Assembly (NCBI GenBank): GCA_016787785.1
Contig: JAEUTO010000014.1
Coordinates: 248,001-312,000, forward strand
DNA: 64,000 nucleotides
Direction: 5' to 3'
Source of the DNA: Bacteroidia bacterium
GTDB taxonomy: Bacteria > Bacteroidota > Bacteroidia > B-17B0 > Aurantibacillaceae
Part shown: one piece after another, positions 27,501 to 34,825 of the stretch
How positions within the stretch are numbered: the first letter of the stretch is position 1
How the letters are laid out: each line of letters opens with the position of its first letter
Program-made: the position numbers and the translations under genes
Notes under the pieces: generated by a model
What the model saw: the letters and a program-made list of their open reading frames with translations, nothing else
Told to the model about the DNA's origin: nothing
Database searches by the model: none

Positions 27501-28293
27501 GACTTATTGGCGGCCAGTACATCCCAAAGTTCCACCATTCCTGACGTTGAAAGGTATTACCCTGTGCTAAACAATTACGGGCAGTAGTATTTGTAAAAGT
27601 AAAAACATTATCAGGCCAGCATCGTATAAGTTTATCAGGTGTTATAGCTGCATTATCCACATCATAAATTTGAATTGGATTAAAATTTGCTATTGTTGGA
27701 TTGCCGAAGCTACAATAATTCATTGCCTGGAGCGTGATCTGCGTTTGGCAATTGACCGTGTTCTTGAGATAGGTATGGGTTATTGTTTGTCCGCCATTAG
27801 TATAAGTAAAAGCAACGGTGGGCGAACCATCACCAAAGTTCCAGATAAAATTAGTTGTAGGGCTCACGTCGGTACTGGAGTTAGTAAACGACAATGTTTT
27901 TGGTGCGCATGCCTGTGTAACACCGCCTATAGGAATTTGGATTGATGCGTTTACCGGTTTTTCCATTACCACAATACCGGTTAAAGTACAATTAAGAGCG
28001 GGGATAATTAAAGTAACCACAAAAGTATCAACAACAGTAGCATAGTTATGTGTAAGAATTGTATTTGCAGTGTAAGAAGCGCCGTTAACTGTTGGGCTGC
28101 CATCGCCATAGTTAATGCTGTAAGCGCCCCAACTGCTATTTGATTGAAAATTTAAATTGTAAGAAGACCCTGTGCAGCTAATAAAATAAGGGTGAGGCGA
28201 AAGGTTACCCAAGTAGTCGTAAACCTGTGGGCACTGTGCCTTCGCAGTAAAGGAAATGATTATGGATAAGAAGAAAAGTAAGCGTTTAATCAT
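24523..28293 (-). CDS. Large PKD-repeat surface protein with gliding-motility-type C-terminal domain
   Basis: A 1256-residue secreted adhesin-like protein. After a signal peptide (MIKRLLFFLSIIISFTAKAQ) there are about a dozen PKD domains, each showing Y.W.FG(D/N)G/N. Examples are FIWNFGDGSPTVAFTY, YTWNFGDSSPNSN, YSWTFGDNTSSTVLNPSHTY and YQWDFGDGGTATSFEPSHTY. The last ~95 residues match the gliding motility-associated C-terminal (type B sorting) domain. This contains VPNAFTPN, DIFHP, IYSRWGELLFET, WDGYYKGK and DVYIWKI. Such proteins are exported by the T9SS and attached to the surface for adhesion or gliding. It heads the operon with the PD40/TPR, PorP and GreA-like genes. The many Thr, Asn and Pro codons fit a repetitive extracellular protein. 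Confidence 0.9.
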   Translation of the reverse strand: MIKRLLFFLSIIISFTAKAQCPQVYDYLGNLSPHPYFISCTGSSYNLNFQSNSSWGAYSINYGDGSPTVNGASYTANTILTHNYATVVDTFVVTLIIPALNCTLTGIVVMEKPVNASIQIPIGGVTQACAPKTLSFTNSSTDVSPTTNFIWNFGDGSPTVAFTYTNGGQTITHTYLKNTVNCQTQITLQAMNYCSFGNPTIANFNPIQIYDVDNAAITPDKLIRCWPDNVFTFTNTTARNCLAQGNTFQRQEWWNFGMYWPPISHDSIINWNPWPPTTPISIAYPAVGTYSVMLRDSNLCGIDTAIINVQIVNPPTASLVAPAGPLCQNAPITFTNASPPGFSYLWDFGTGGGFVNLGPGPKTNTYPTPGTYTVQLAAFIPGAGAACTSTVQVVVTILPSPTASFVPTPTVGCNVLNNVVFNESSIGAVSWSWNFGNSNTSNVQIPPNQNYPAPGAYVVSLSVTGANGCVNTKTASIVVHPNPIASFTPSSTCVGSITSFSSTSTVTGTNAINSYTWNFGDSSPNSNIQNPPHTYTAPATYTVKLIVSTAFCKDSTTNLVTANVKPTANFVFTPTVGCPPFPVSFTNTTVNGVNYLWNFGVTPTATSNAVNANFTYSNTLQTTVNYTVSLIASTGLGCADTAKKIVSILPRPVSSFTGNLSPGCSPLPVTFTNNSIGASTYSWTFGDNTSSTVLNPSHTYTNNSFILNTNTITLVVTNSVGCSDTSSHTIQIFPKTFTSFTMIPASGCTPLTVNFPSVPGVISYTWSYGDGSPSVITATAPTTHIFTNTTTATKTFTVRLIASNGFGCIDSSFGNPIVFPKPVPNFNASPVSGCSPLVVSFSNTSTGNISSAWLFNNGNASITTNPIETFTNAPGGGPITYSVKLVVGTVNNCYDSIIKPISLFARPKSALLVDTPACSPAKLTFTNTSLGASSYNWNFGNANTSTLTSPSQVYTNIFPVNQGFTVTLVSTNSNGCKDTLKVPIIVHPQPVFFISALPDSGCTPLKVFFPPIVGVAQYQWTYGDGNTASTGSVSNTFVNASSINKTFTVQLIAKDGYGCPDTTTRIIRVFPKPSAFFKADPLTVFVPNQATQCYNLSTGAVSYQWDFGDGGTATSFEPSHTYVLPGEYQITLVATSNKGCRDTFDLSSKIIALEETFVEVPNAFTPNVGGSPGSAFDPLDKSNDIFHPNIRGTEKYLLSIYSRWGELLFETKNPAEGWDGYYKGKMCTQDVYIWKIVATFIDGKTFNKTGDVLLLK

Positions 28294-28321
28294 GCTCCAA
28301 TGTTTTAGTTCTTATAATTTT

Positions 28322-28693
28322 GCAAGCCTGTAAGCCGGGTTCTGTTTCATCGTGAGTTTAACCCCACGATATATTCTATCATTTATCTTTGCGACCTACC
28401 CATTGCGGCTTCCATTTCTGAAATAAGACGAGCCGCCTTAATTACCGCAACCTATTTGGCCTTTCAACATCCGAGGTTTACCCAACACAATTATCACTAA
28501 CCATGCTTGTGAGCTCTTACCTCACATTTTCACTATCACCGGTAACTTGCGTTACAGGCTACCTTGTTTTCTGTGGCACTTTCTGTTACAAAAACATTTC
28601 GGTTTTTGCACCCATCCTTTCAGATGGCGGATCGCCCTATGTTGCCCGGACTTTCCTCCACGAGTTTGCACCCGCGGCGATAGAACAACTTGC
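28322..28693 (-). ncRNA. rnpB: RNase P RNA, bacterial class A
   Basis: The catalytic RNA that removes 5' leaders from pre-tRNAs. Read on the minus strand it has the near-universal 5' core GAGGAAAGTCCGGGC (28646-28660). It also has the 3' element ACAGAACCCGGCTTA near 28331-28345. The ends pair as P1: GCAAG at 28693-28689 with CTTGC at 28326-28322. The resulting length of about 372 nt is normal for class A. Exact ends are set by the P1 helix and could differ by a few bases. Confidence 0.93.
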
Positions 28694-28766
28694 ATTTAAA
28701 TTTACGAAAAAATATTTAAAAAGGTTTCATATAATAGTTAACAAAATATGATCATTTAGTGTACAA

Positions 28767-28781
28767 GAGAGATGGCCGAGT
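28767..28781 (+). other. Fragment resembling the 5' end of tRNA-Ser
   Basis: GAGAGATGGCCGAGT is the usual start of a bacterial tRNA-Ser (acceptor end, then D arm), but the rest of the tRNA does not follow. A 15-base match can be chance. It may be a leftover from a rearrangement or insertion at a tRNA gene. Confidence 0.3.
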
Positions 28782-28787
28782 AAAACA

Positions 28788-28818
28788 AAAATACAAGACC
28801 TTTTGAGTCTTGTATTTT
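28788..28818 (-). terminator. Terminator hairpin after ridA
   Basis: AAAATACAAGAC (28788-28799) and GTCTTGTATTTT (28807-28818) form a perfect 12-bp stem with a 7-base loop, 25 bp beyond the ridA stop. The A/T-rich arms supply the T run in both directions, so it may work either way. Confidence 0.75.
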
Positions 28819-28842
28819 AGTAAAAACAATAAGAAAATTTTC

Positions 28843-29223
28843 TCAGAAAAGTATAGCTTCAACGCTTATCTCCACGTTTGCATCCTTAGGTAAACGGGCT
28901 GCCTGAATGGTTGCGCGCGCTGGGAAATCATTTTTAAAATAAGAGGCATATACTTCATTCACATGTACAAAATTATTCATGTCGCTTAAAAAAATGGTGC
29001 TTTTCACAACGTTATCGTATGAACAGCCACCAGCCTTTAAAATAGCCCCAAGGTAATCCATTACCATTTTGGTTTCTTCCTTAATAGTAGTTTTTACAAG
29101 TTGTTTGCTTTGCAGGTCCATAGCTATGGTACCGCTTATAAACATACAATTGCCAACAATAACAGCCTGATTATACGGCCCAATAGGTGCCGGAGCGTTT
29201 GGAGTATTTATGATCTTTTTCAT
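28843..29223 (-). CDS. ridA: RidA family reactive-intermediate deaminase
   Basis: A 126-residue trimeric enzyme that hydrolyses 2-aminoacrylate and related enamines/imines made by PLP enzymes, preventing damage. The ATG at 29223 is used because the family N-terminus (MKKIINTPNAPAPIGPYNQA) begins there, eight residues inside the longest frame. Hallmarks are GPYNQAVIVGN, FISGTIAMD, and the C-terminal PARATIQAARLPKDANVEIS with the ligand-binding Arg and Glu. It is next to rnpB and has its own terminator. Confidence 0.93.
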   Translation of the reverse strand: MKKIINTPNAPAPIGPYNQAVIVGNCMFISGTIAMDLQSKQLVKTTIKEETKMVMDYLGAILKAGGCSYDNVVKSTIFLSDMNNFVHVNEVYASYFKNDFPARATIQAARLPKDANVEISVEAILF

Positions 29224-29338
29224 AGTATAAGTGTTTAATAGTAACAAATATAATTAAAGATTCGGAAACAGGATATTGGTAATTTTAAACATTTATCTTG
29301 TATTTGTAATTCCTATTTTGTTTCTTTGTTTTTAGTAA

Positions 29339-29477
29339 ATGAAAGATCAAACCAATACAATGTATTTTATTCGCCGCAATTTTAATAATTGTTGGCCTAT
29401 TATGGTTTGTATTATGCGCCCATATTAATTCCAGGCATTTCAATTTTCATTTTTTTCCAATTTATTTTTTTAAAACC
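29339..29477 (+). other. Possible frameshifted membrane-anchor extension of the PAS phosphatase gene
   Basis: Directly upstream of the ATG at 29478, the same frame is open for about 45 codons. It encodes a strongly hydrophobic segment (ILFAAILIIVGLLWFVLC) and more aromatic residues, but has no start codon. An ATG at 29339 in another frame gives MKDQTNTM. Removing one T near 29363 would join the two into a membrane-anchored N-terminus. Either a base was gained (mutation or sequence error) or the similarity to a membrane segment is accidental. Confidence 0.4.
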
Positions 29478-30632
29478 ATGCAAACGATCTCAGATCTTGT
29501 ATTAGACAAGTTAAACACATTATTAGTCATTGTAAACAACAAAGGCGAGGTAGAGTATGTTAGTAATTCTTCAAAAGCGCTTCTGGGTTTTGAACCCGAT
29601 CAGCTACTAGGCAACAACTGGTGGATAGTGCCCAGGCAAAGCATTAATGAAGGCAATCTAGTAAAAGAAAAGATAATTTCTATTATGCTTCACGACTCAT
29701 ACCAGGTTGAGCAGGGCTTTGAACATGCTTTAAAAACATCTAACGGACTGATAAAATGGTTTAAATGGAGTTCTACCGTTATGGCGGATGATAAACTAAT
29801 TGGAATAGGTATTGATATAACTGAAAAGAAAAGATCGGAACAAAAAACTTTGGAAATAAACCGGGCTTTAACCGAGAAAAACAAAGAGATAACGGATAGT
29901 ATCAGCTATGCAAAAAAGATCCAGGAAGCCATCCTACAAAACGACTCATTCTTAAAGAAGAATTTTAAGGATGGATTCGTATTATATCAGCCAAAAGATA
30001 TAGTAAGCGGCGACTATTACTTTTTTCATGAGAACGAGGATAACAAATATGTAGCAGTGATAGATTGTACGGGCCATGGTGTGCCGGGAGCGCTTATGTC
30101 TGTTATTGCCAACTCGCTTTTAAAAGAAGTGTTTTTTAATAAAAATATTACTAAACCAGATGAAATTTTGTACGCGTTGGATGAATTACTATTTGACTCG
30201 TTGAATAAAAATAACCAGGAGATCCGTTACGATGGCATGGATATAGCTTTGTGTGCCATGGATAAAAAGACAAATGTGTTAAGTTTTGCAGGTGCCATGC
30301 GGCCCTTATTCCTGGTAAGAGAAAACGAAATCATAGAAATTAAAGGGAGTAAATTTCCTTTGGGTTATTATTTTGATAAAAAAGAGTTTTTATTAAATAC
30401 AGTTCAACTACAAACAAATGATAGGATTTACCTAACCACAGATGGCTATGCAGACCAGTTTGGTGGCAACAATAATAAAAAACTAAACAGGAAAGCGTTC
30501 AAAGAATTACTACTTTCTTTGAATGGTATGGACGGAGATGAACAAAACTCATTTTTAGATTACTCATTAAAGAATTGGAAACAGGATGAAGAGCAAACTG
30601 ATGATGTTTTGGTAGTTGGGATCTTTGTTTAA
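29478..30632 (+). CDS. PAS-domain SpoIIE/PP2C-type phosphatase
   Basis: A 384-residue serine/threonine phosphatase of the SpoIIE/RsbU type, expected to dephosphorylate a STAS-type protein in partner switching. A PAS domain occupies ~8-115 (VNNKGEVEYVSNSSKALLGF ... GIDITEKK). A helical linker KNKEITDSISYAKKIQEAIL follows (134-153). The phosphatase domain (~160-384) carries the metal-binding motifs PKDIVSGDYYF, DCTGHGVPGALMS (Asp197), DGMDIAL, TTDGYADQFGG (Asp322) and a final TDDVLVVGI. It is the only plus-strand member at the left end of the array and converges with the next gene, overlapping it by 4 bp. A hydrophobic anchor may be lost upstream by a frameshift. Confidence 0.93.
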   Translation: MQTISDLVLDKLNTLLVIVNNKGEVEYVSNSSKALLGFEPDQLLGNNWWIVPRQSINEGNLVKEKIISIMLHDSYQVEQGFEHALKTSNGLIKWFKWSSTVMADDKLIGIGIDITEKKRSEQKTLEINRALTEKNKEITDSISYAKKIQEAILQNDSFLKKNFKDGFVLYQPKDIVSGDYYFFHENEDNKYVAVIDCTGHGVPGALMSVIANSLLKEVFFNKNITKPDEILYALDELLFDSLNKNNQEIRYDGMDIALCAMDKKTNVLSFAGAMRPLFLVRENEIIEIKGSKFPLGYYFDKKEFLLNTVQLQTNDRIYLTTDGYADQFGGNNNKKLNRKAFKELLLSLNGMDGDEQNSFLDYSLKNWKQDEEQTDDVLVVGIFV

Positions 30633-32725
30633 AAACGAATACCTACAACACAAACATCATCTACTTGTTCAAGGTTACCCTTCCAGTCTCGGAAACTATT
30701 TACGAGGCTTAAATTTTGTTCTTTTACCGGTAATTGGTGGATGCTGAGAAGATAATTATTTAACTGTTTATATTTATATTTTTTGCCCTTTGGTCCGCCA
30801 AACTGGTCGGCGTAGCCATCGGTATAAAGATACAGTGTATCGCCTTTTTTGATATCAATACTTTGCAAAGTAAAACTATGATCTCTCTCGCCTTTACCCA
30901 CCGGCATTTTATCTTTTGGTAACTCTATAAAATTGTTACCATTTACTAATACCGGAGAATTATTTGCTGCAGAGTAGGTAAGTGTGTTCATTAAAGTATC
31001 GATGCATATGAGTATACCATCCATTCCGTCTTGCCCACCGTTTTGCGAAATATTTTCTATTAAACGATGGCGCACATGGTTAAAAATCTCGTGTGGTTCA
31101 GAAATGTTCTTTTCTGTAATGGCTTCATTTAAAAAACTAATATTCAGTAAACTCATAAACGCGCCCGGAACCCCATGCCCCGTGCAATCGCAAACAGCAA
31201 GATAAAAACGATTCTCCTTTTTTGTAGCCCAATAAAAATCACCGCTGACTATGTCTTTCGGCTGAAATAAAACAAAATACTCTGCCAGATTATTATTGAG
31301 TAGGTTATCATTTGCAAGTAGCGTGAACTGAATTCTTTTTGCATAGTTGATAGAATCAACAATTTCTTTTTGCTTTTCTTCAATTATTGCTTTCTGCTCT
31401 TCGGTTTCTTGTTTTTGAATGTTAATGATCTCTTTTTGTTTTCGTGTAAGTTGTAAACGTTTGTATATGACAAATAAAAATACCGCTACTAAAATAGCTA
31501 CTAAAACTAAAAAATAGCTTATGTTCCTCTGATTTTTGCTTTTTACTTTTTCGATCTCAATTTCTTTTGTATGATTAATTTCGTTAACAGCCATTTTCTT
31601 TTCATTCTCGTAGCGCTCCTCCAGTTTAAGCATTTCTGCATGACTACCTTCATTTATTATGCTTGCCAAGATCTCGTTGTATTTTTCATAGTAGAACAGA
31701 GAAGAATCGACATTTGTTTTTCTATAACTTTTGTATAATTCTTCATAAGCATTTTTTTCAATTTGTATTTGCTTTAGCTCATTAGCAATACGAAGGGCAA
31801 CATAACAGCTACTAATGGCTTCAGAATTTTTACCCATACTTCTGTAGTTTCTCGCCAAACCTATATTACAAAAGCCTTTAAGCCGCTGATTGCTATTTCT
31901 ATTTGCCATATCAATTGCTTTTTTATAATAGGTAATTGATATATCATACTTACCTTGCTGGAAATAGGTTTCTGCAATATTGCTATAAGTATCATCTAAA
32001 AAAGTTTCCTCATCATTTTTCAAAATAATACTTAGTATTTCTTTATAAACAGATAAGGCCTTGTTAAAATCTTTTTCGGCTCTATAAACATTAGCGATGT
32101 TTCCTGATGCTTCAATGTATCCTTTTTGATTGTGCCTTAGTTTAGCGATATTAACAGCTTTAGTAAGATAAATAATAGCTTTATCATAGCTTGCCGTGCC
32201 AATATATAAAGCACCAATAGCATTATAATTCCAACCGAGCTTAGCGCTGTCTTTTTTATCTTCTTTAATTTTAAGAGAAATTAAATAATAATTTAGTGCG
32301 GCTGGAAAATCACTTTCATAGTACTTAATCAATCCTAGATTATTATAGATATTTGAAACATTTATTGTATCTCCTAATTTGCGAGAGATCAATAAAGCAT
32401 TGGTATAATAGATTTGAGCGCTGTCTGTCCTGTCTAAAGCCACAAAATTGGACCCGATCTGCATATTAGCTATTGAAGCTTTTTCCAGATCTTTTTTTTG
32501 ATGAGATAGAAAGAGCGCTTGTCTTCCATACTCAAGACCTTTATCAGGAAAACCCTGTTTTGAACATATGCGTGAAAGTTCTATTAAAGTTTTTAAGCGT
32601 ACAGAATCGATTTGCGTTGTTGTAACTATCTTTTTTAGAGAGTCTATTTTTCTGTTCTGTGCAAAAAAAATATTATTAAAAAATACAAGCCATAAAACTA
32701 TTGCGATGTTTGATCTAGATGCCAT
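30629..32725 (-). CDS. TPR sensor SpoIIE-type phosphatase (paralogue 1)
   Basis: A 698-residue membrane phosphatase: signal peptide (1-22), about six TPRs (~45-345; NIYNNLGLIKYYESDFPAAL is one), charged coiled coil, transmembrane helix (~402-421), and cytosolic coiled coil ending in IVDSINYAKRIQFTLL. The SpoIIE domain (~485-698) holds QPKDIVSGDFYW, DCTGHGVPGAFMS, DGMDGIL, YTDGYADQFGG and VDDVCVVGI. All metal-binding acids are present, so it should be active. The TPRs would lie in the periplasm and pass a signal through the helix. It is 2 bp downstream of paralogue 2 and nearly identical to it in the C-terminal 80 residues, indicating recent duplication or conversion. Confidence 0.93.
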   Translation of the reverse strand: MASRSNIAIVLWLVFFNNIFFAQNRKIDSLKKIVTTTQIDSVRLKTLIELSRICSKQGFPDKGLEYGRQALFLSHQKKDLEKASIANMQIGSNFVALDRTDSAQIYYTNALLISRKLGDTINVSNIYNNLGLIKYYESDFPAALNYYLISLKIKEDKKDSAKLGWNYNAIGALYIGTASYDKAIIYLTKAVNIAKLRHNQKGYIEASGNIANVYRAEKDFNKALSVYKEILSIILKNDEETFLDDTYSNIAETYFQQGKYDISITYYKKAIDMANRNSNQRLKGFCNIGLARNYRSMGKNSEAISSCYVALRIANELKQIQIEKNAYEELYKSYRKTNVDSSLFYYEKYNEILASIINEGSHAEMLKLEERYENEKKMAVNEINHTKEIEIEKVKSKNQRNISYFLVLVAILVAVFLFVIYKRLQLTRKQKEIINIQKQETEEQKAIIEEKQKEIVDSINYAKRIQFTLLANDNLLNNNLAEYFVLFQPKDIVSGDFYWATKKENRFYLAVCDCTGHGVPGAFMSLLNISFLNEAITEKNISEPHEIFNHVRHRLIENISQNGGQDGMDGILICIDTLMNTLTYSAANNSPVLVNGNNFIELPKDKMPVGKGERDHSFTLQSIDIKKGDTLYLYTDGYADQFGGPKGKKYKYKQLNNYLLSIHQLPVKEQNLSLVNSFRDWKGNLEQVDDVCVVGIRF

Positions 32726-32727
32726 AA

Positions 32728-34722
32728 TTAAAACTTAATACCAATGATACAAACATCATCAACCTGTTCAAGTTCCCCCTTCCAGTACTGAAAATTACTT
32801 AGGAGGTTTGAATTTTGCTCTTTTACCGGTAACTGGTGGATATTGAGAAGATAATTATTTAGCTGTTTATATTTATATTTTTTTCCTTTTGGGCCGCCAA
32901 ACTGGTCGGCATAACCGTCGGTGTAAAGGTACAAAGTGTCTCCTGTTTCAATTTTAATTTCATTTAAGGTAAAAGCTTCTTCTCGCTCGCCCTTACCAAC
33001 GGGCATTTTATCTTTTGGTAATTCGATGATCTGACCGCCTCTTATAATAATTGGTGAATTATTTGCTGATGCATATGTAATTTTATTTAGAGCTTTGTCA
33101 ATACATAAAATCACGCCGTCAAAACCATCTTTTTGTTCCTCTTTACTAATGGAATTGATCAATTTTTCACGGGTATAGTTCAAGATCTTATCGGGCTGCA
33201 AAATTAATTTTTCGTTAATAGCCTCGCTTAAAAAGCCAATATTTAACAAACTCATAAAGGCTCCGGGAACACCATGCCCTGTGCTGTCACAAACAGCAAG
33301 AAAAAATTTATTATTTTGTTCGCAAGCCCAATAAAAATCGCCGCTTACAATATCCTTAGGATGAAATAACGTGAAATAGTTATTCGCACCCAAATGATCG
33401 TCTAAGAAATCAGTATGGGCCAACAGGGTATATTGTATGCGTTTTGCATAGTTGATAGAATCAGTGATCTCTTTATTCTTATTCTCGATGATCTCTTTTT
33501 GTTCTTCTGTTTGTTTACTTTTTATTTCAATGATCTCTTTTTGTCTACGGGTTATTCTAAATCTGTTAAAGATCAATACTCCAAACATAAATACTAATAT
33601 AAAGCCAACCGTTAGGGCGATCTTTAAGATCTTATCTTTATCGATCTGAGCTTTGTTTGCTTTAATTTTTTCGTCTTTAATAATATTCTCCTGCGCGTTT
33701 TTAATACTATCTCTAACAGCGCGACGATTAAATTCAAATTCGATCTCTTTTTTGTGCAACTCTTCTTTTGAATTAGTTTCGTTTAGCTTCTCGAAAACAA
33801 AAACAAATTTTTCGTAGCTCTCTAATGCCTTTTTCAGATCGTTAGTTTTTTTGTAAATATTGTATAAACTCATATAAACATTACGCAGATCGCTGTAATC
33901 TTCAATTTCTTCAGCAATCTTTTCAGCTTTTAGGTAGTAGGGGATCGCAAGATTATATTGGTTGCGTTTGAAATAGATCTCGCCAATATCCATTGACGAT
34001 GTGCATTCTTCGTAAGGGTTCTCTGCTTGTTTTGCAAGCTCGTTGTTTTTAATAAAATTTACAAGTGCCTCATCCAAATTGTTTAAACCCATGTATGCAT
34101 TTCCAATATTACCGTATGCCGAACAAATCCCATTAACACTATTCATTTTAATATAGATCGCTAATGATTTTTTTCCATAATCGAGTGCCTTATTAAAATC
34201 CTGAAAATTATTATAAAGTAAACTTAGGTTATTGTATATGCTTGCAAGTTTGTTTTCGTTATTTAATTTTTGGGCAATAGAAAGACTTCGCAATTGGTAT
34301 TCCAAAGCTCTCTTATTTTGACCCATTGTAATGTATATAGCACCTATATTTCCAAGAGCAACTAAAACAGCTTCATCAATTTTTTGTTGTTCGCCCAGAT
34401 TAAGTGATTTTTGGTAATAGTCAATAGCTTTAACAAAATCACCTTTTACCTGAAAGTACGAACCCATCAAGTTCAGGATCTTTGTTTGGATACGCGGGGA
34501 ACCTGATTTTTTCGCAAATGTAAAAGCCTTTTTAGAGAACAAATAAGCAGAGTCGGGGTTAGAGTATAAATAATCCCATGCCATATCGTAATAGATGAAA
34601 AATTTTGTGCTATCCTGAGTAGAAGGATTGTTAGCCACTTTTAACAAAGAATCTACATTAGCTCCAAAAAAATTTGAGCCAAAGAAAATGCTAATTAAAA
34701 TTATAAATCGCGAAATTTTCAA
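32728..34722 (-). CDS. TPR sensor SpoIIE-type phosphatase (paralogue 2)
   Basis: A 664-residue relative of paralogue 1. Signal peptide 1-21, TPRs ~40-315 (SIYNNLSLLYNNFQDFNKAL), transmembrane helix ~365-386, linker NKEITDSINYAKRIQYTLL, then phosphatase ~452-664. The motifs are HPKDIVSGDFYW, DSTGHGVPGAFMS, DGFDGVIL, YTDGYADQFGG and VDDVCIIGI. The Cys of the DCTGHG motif is Ser here and DGMD is DGFD, but the acids are kept. The stretch from YTDGYADQFGG through LPVKEQ is almost the same as in paralogue 1, which starts two bases after its stop. Confidence 0.93.
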   Translation of the reverse strand: MKISRFIILISIFFGSNFFGANVDSLLKVANNPSTQDSTKFFIYYDMAWDYLYSNPDSAYLFSKKAFTFAKKSGSPRIQTKILNLMGSYFQVKGDFVKAIDYYQKSLNLGEQQKIDEAVLVALGNIGAIYITMGQNKRALEYQLRSLSIAQKLNNENKLASIYNNLSLLYNNFQDFNKALDYGKKSLAIYIKMNSVNGICSAYGNIGNAYMGLNNLDEALVNFIKNNELAKQAENPYEECTSSMDIGEIYFKRNQYNLAIPYYLKAEKIAEEIEDYSDLRNVYMSLYNIYKKTNDLKKALESYEKFVFVFEKLNETNSKEELHKKEIEFEFNRRAVRDSIKNAQENIIKDEKIKANKAQIDKDKILKIALTVGFILVFMFGVLIFNRFRITRRQKEIIEIKSKQTEEQKEIIENKNKEITDSINYAKRIQYTLLAHTDFLDDHLGANNYFTLFHPKDIVSGDFYWACEQNNKFFLAVCDSTGHGVPGAFMSLLNIGFLSEAINEKLILQPDKILNYTREKLINSISKEEQKDGFDGVILCIDKALNKITYASANNSPIIIRGGQIIELPKDKMPVGKGEREEAFTLNEIKIETGDTLYLYTDGYADQFGGPKGKKYKYKQLNNYLLNIHQLPVKEQNSNLLSNFQYWKGELEQVDDVCIIGIKF

Positions 34723-34825
34723 ATCTTTTAAAAACCTAAAATAAGAAAAAAAAACGAGTGTTTACAGTAAATTGATCAACTACATTACAAAAACAATTGA
34801 ACAAATAATTAGCTCTATTCTAAAG

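Noticed and set aside
28503-28751. Open frame of 82 codons on the plus strand
   Set aside because: It lies antisense inside RNase P RNA, whose conserved core explains the sequence.
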